A stretch of DNA of 64,000 bases from Argopecten irradians (lineage: Eukaryota > Mollusca > Bivalvia > Pectinida > Pectinidae): contig NC_091144.1 in NCBI RefSeq assembly GCF_041381155.1, positions 20,903,544 through 20,967,543 of the forward strand. The letters run 5' to 3'. The translations under genes and the position numbers were made by a program. Under the pieces are notes generated by a model, which had not been told where the DNA came from, ran no database searches, and worked only from the letters and a program-made list of their open reading frames with translations. Shown here in pieces: positions 60,557 to 64,000 of this stretch. Each line of letters begins with the position of its first letter. Positions within the stretch are counted from its first letter, which is position 1.

Positions 60557-62790
60557 TAGTGACGAGATTAAAAGTTTCACTAAAGTTATTTGATAAATTG
60601 AATCTGACGGGCTCGTGGCATATCAAATTATTCAACTCATTTGATAAGTTTCGTATTACAATAGCAACTCATTTGAGTTCCTCTATTTATCACATCTAAG
60701 GTAAGAACATTTTCAAGGATATCTGATAAAAGGAACACAAAATTCAGATTATGTCTTTATATAGCTACCAGGTATATATCATTGACATCTTAAAAGCCAG
60801 AAGCAGTTTTCACATCTTTCAAATGATAAAACTATTATTTGGATTACTTTAGAAATTTATGTTGCTTTGCAGTCATTCAGGTCAAACTCCTTGCATTAAT
60901 GTTACTATTGAAATGTATTCAAAGTCAGCGGAATGTAAAGCTTTATGTTTATTTGTATATTCTAGGTCTGCTTACATTACATATCTGCGAAATTGACATA
61001 TTGATTTTGAAATCATAGTTTGCCATTGTTTCTTACAATAGTGTAATAGATATTGTTTGAAGATAATAATATTAAGATGGTGTGAATACTGCTTAAGGTA
61101 AGCTATGAACAATTGTATAAGGATGCCAAATGTTAAAGTATGTTAGAATATTATTATTTAAAAAATTGCCAAATTGAAAAAAAAAAAATTGAGATGAGTT
61201 TGCAAAAGAAAAAGTTTTGAATTTTGATTTACTATTTATTCAGTTCATAGCTTACTGCTAGGGGGCACTCTCACAAACCAACATAAAGTGGTGTCATTAT
61301 GACAATATACATTAAGTGCTTAATATTGCACATTCCTCAGACATCATTTGAAGAGAGTGAATGTTTCAATAAAACCGAAACACACACCTGCTCAGTGATC
61401 ATTTAGTGTATCTCAACACAAATTTATAGTGTAAACTATGTACAAAATGTACAATGACTTTAGTTTAATTGCACATTTATGTATGAGGACTTGATCATCT
61501 AATCCCAGTTTATTTTTGTTCACATTTGCATATTGCTGGTCATCATAATGGTTTTTCAACAGTTCTGAATGCTCTGTCTGGTGTCAGCAAAAGGTAAGGC
61601 ACTATATATACTATGTACAGAACAAAGATTTGTGTGTACATGTATGTGGATTAACAGTGTAAGGTTCCCTCAGAGCACCTGTGTGTACATGTATATGGAT
61701 TAAAAATTTATTTAAGGTTCTCTCAGGGCACCTGTGTGTACATGCATGTGGATTAACGAGCCTATGGGGATCTCAACCCTTGGGTTGGGCATTCATTGAA
61801 TTACCCCTAAGGTTGTGATTTCATTGTAACACCCTGGTTCCCACAAGTAATTGACATGATTTTGAATAAAACCTTATCATTTTATACATACCTTTATCAT
61901 TAATCAGCTACTTTCATTCATTCATTTTATTCATTTGATTTGTTTAATCATTCATTTATTTTGTTTCAGTCATGCTAATAATTGTACCGTTCGGTCCTGC
62001 ATTGAGTTGAATTTGACCATATATTATTTCCAACATGTAGACACCATCAAGAGGAGTTAACTACTTTCTCGAAAATACCAGACACAGTTACCTGTCTATA
62101 AATGACCATAGTATTAATTGGTGAGCATAATTTGTCTGTTTTCTTTTAATAATTTTTCTTCTTTTTTTTTCAACTTTGGTTAGATAGTCAAGCAGAGTGA
62201 TGAGTTGTCTCCCTTCCACTGTCTGTAGGTCTCTGATGAAGGGCAGTCATCCTGAACTCATCGTGTATTATCGCGGAAATAACCAATTCCCCCTATTCCC
62301 AGAGGAGTTCCGGATGATTTAGCAATCAGATGACCTAAGATGGTAGACCACAATTACATGCTTCCCGTTCCATTACCCACGAATGAAGTTCCTTCAGAAA
62401 TGTATGTATTTTATGAAGACATGCAGCATGTCTCTGTGAACTTAGTATTTGTCAACTTTAATATAGTATAGATGTCTCCTATGCATGTTAATATTAGTAG
62501 TGTGAGATCACAGGCGTTTGGCTCTATATATAAGTTTCTTTTCTACCTAACTTTTTGAAGCTGAAGTATTGACATGCAGTGGTTTTCGAGCTACCCATTA
62601 GAACCCTGACGTGTTCATCGGAGGACAACACAGTATCCGACCAGATGAAATCTGACTGTTTTACGATGTTTCTGGATACCTAGTGACATTTATATGGCAT
62701 GATATATTTTTATATATTATTGCCTTCTTTTGAGCGCACTATGGCCTCATAGTGACTGTGTTCTCGAGGTATGGCATAGTGCCCGAGCCG
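60557..62790. other. Gene-free sequence with a small tandem repeat
   Basis: AT-rich with no convincing ORF or splice pattern. At 61630-61757 a roughly 55-bp unit (CACCTGTGTGTACATGTATG then TGGATTAA, GGTTCYCTCAG) is repeated about 2.5 times. Confidence 0.55.
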
Positions 62791-62814
62791 GTGTCATATA
62801 AAATTTTGACCCCC

Positions 62815-62935
62815 TCCCCCCCCCCCCATTAAATACAATATTTTATGCATAAAATATTAATACAATATTTTATGCATAAAATATTGACCCCCCCCCCCCC
62901 CCCCCCCTATAAAATATTGATCCCCCCTAATGCAG
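62815..62935. repeat. C tracts alternating with a perfect AT palindrome
   Basis: AATATTTTATGCATAAAATA TT (a 22-bp self-complementary sequence) occurs twice, separated and followed by C10-C18 tracts with GACCCCC and GATCCCC junctions. Confidence 0.85.
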
Positions 62936-63445
62936 TATAATCATTGATAAACTGCACCCTAGATATATACATTGTAGTCCTGAGAAGTAAAATCATCAGT
63001 ACCTATGGATTTGCTCAGGTAATACACAAGGTGTCACACTTACCTCTAAGTGTGGGGATGGCCCCCTGGGGCTACATGTACATACTTATCTATATACATA
63101 TATAGGCCTGCCCCATGTATCATTAAAGGTGACAAGTTGAATGTATGGATTAATTATAGTGTTATCATGGGACTATTAATACAGTTTTTGTTGAATTATT
63201 ATGTCGTTTTTAAAAGAAAGTTATTTATAAATATACATATTATATACAAAGCATATACATTTTCAGTATATATATAAATAACTGGGATTTACATGTACAC
63301 TATGTATTTAACATTGCAGTATAAATGAAATGTGATATTAGGGAAGAAATAATTTTACATGTTATTATTTATATAAATGATCATAATAATTACGAAAATG
63401 TAAAGCAAAAAACAAAGATTAAATAAAGGTGTTAATTTGTTAAAG

Positions 63446-63530
63446 ATGCTCCACCGCCGACAGAGCATAAATGATATTCATCATTTTAACAATAATAGGT
63501 GTTTAATCGTGTATATATATGCCTATCTAT
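63446..63530. mobile_element. Truncated TTAA-type MITE
   Basis: After TTAA the AGATGCTCCACCGCCGACAG end and AGCATAAATGATATTCATCA match the element at 34631-34989. The copy stops after about 85 bp, where the next tandem repeat begins. Confidence 0.65.
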
Positions 63531-63735
63531 ATCTCCTATATCTCCACCCATAAGATATTGACCTACCCTATCTATATCGCCTATATCTCTACCCATAAAA
63601 TATTGACCCACCCTATCTATATCTCCTATATCTCTACCCATAAAATATTGACCCACCCTGTATTGTAATTGTATAAATTATCCATATAATAATCATCTAC
63701 TCTATAACTCCAATCATAAAATACTCATCCACCCC
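63520..63735. repeat. 46-47-bp minisatellite
   Basis: Three full copies and a diverged fourth of CCTATCTATATCTCCTATAT then CTCTACCCATAAAATATTGA and CCCACC. Confidence 0.85.
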
Positions 63736-64000
63736 ATATAAATAAATGTATATCGATGATCAGTATAATGCTTCCATACATGTATCAATTGCCATTTATT
63801 TATTTCTTTTACATGTACTGACTAACTTATCAAAATCTATAATTAATTCTTGTTTTTTCCTTTTCCTCGTCTTCATAAGATAATTTGATTACATGTCTCC
63901 CTCAGGTATCATACGTACATTGCATCATTTATGTACTGTACGTATTTAATATATATTTGATACATTGTATAATAGATATACATAACTTTATTTGTAACAT
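63736..64000. other. AT-rich window end
   Basis: No gene, RNA or repeat that I can support. Confidence 0.5.

Overview
This is nuclear DNA from an animal, most likely a bivalve mollusc. The genes are intron-rich with ordinary GT-AG splice sites and the base composition is AT-rich. The window is full of minisatellites, short inverted-repeat transposons and a tRNA-derived SINE whose 3' end looks like the bivalve/MetaSINE type. The phylum is an inference from repeat style and protein similarity; I could not run a search.

Four host genes can be rebuilt exon by exon with consistent reading phase. (1) 634-9329, minus strand: a secreted astacin metalloprotease (signal peptide, prodomain, catalytic domain, EGF, start of a CUB), whose 3' end runs off the left edge. 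(2) 11668-16207, plus: CUTC, complete, 248 aa. (3) 19166-23416, minus: DENND10 (FAM45A), complete, 352 aa. (4) 23745-45655, plus: eIF3a, the largest eIF3 subunit, complete, 22 exons, 1280 aa. DENND10 and eIF3a are head to head with 328 bp between start codons, a likely shared promoter with a perfect CRE and a YY1-like site. The two genes are also divergent neighbours in human as far as I recall. CUTC and DENND10 converge on a 2.4 kb, 33-bp minisatellite.

Right of eIF3a (45.7-64 kb) I see no conventional host gene. It holds the eIF3a 3' UTR, a hAT-like element with G/C tracts (50278-51368), a LINE of the L1/Tx1 type keeping ORF1 and the 5' half of ORF2 (52291-56529), an intact SGNH-hydrolase-like ORF (57738-58286), a SINE, foldback elements and short tandem repeats.

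The most unusual signal is that tandem arrays grow out of gene signals. In the astacin gene a roughly 50-bp unit made of the intron's polypyrimidine tract, the AG acceptor and the codons of the zinc-binding helix is repeated about 20 times just upstream of the real catalytic exon. In the last large eIF3a intron a roughly 620-bp unit is repeated four times, and inside one copy a 64-bp piece carrying an acceptor-like CAG plus a short in-phase ORF is repeated 29 times. The 33-bp array beside DENND10 contains the sequence that spans that gene's stop codon. A Mutator-type MITE family with 9-bp target duplications has also blown up into minisatellites in place.
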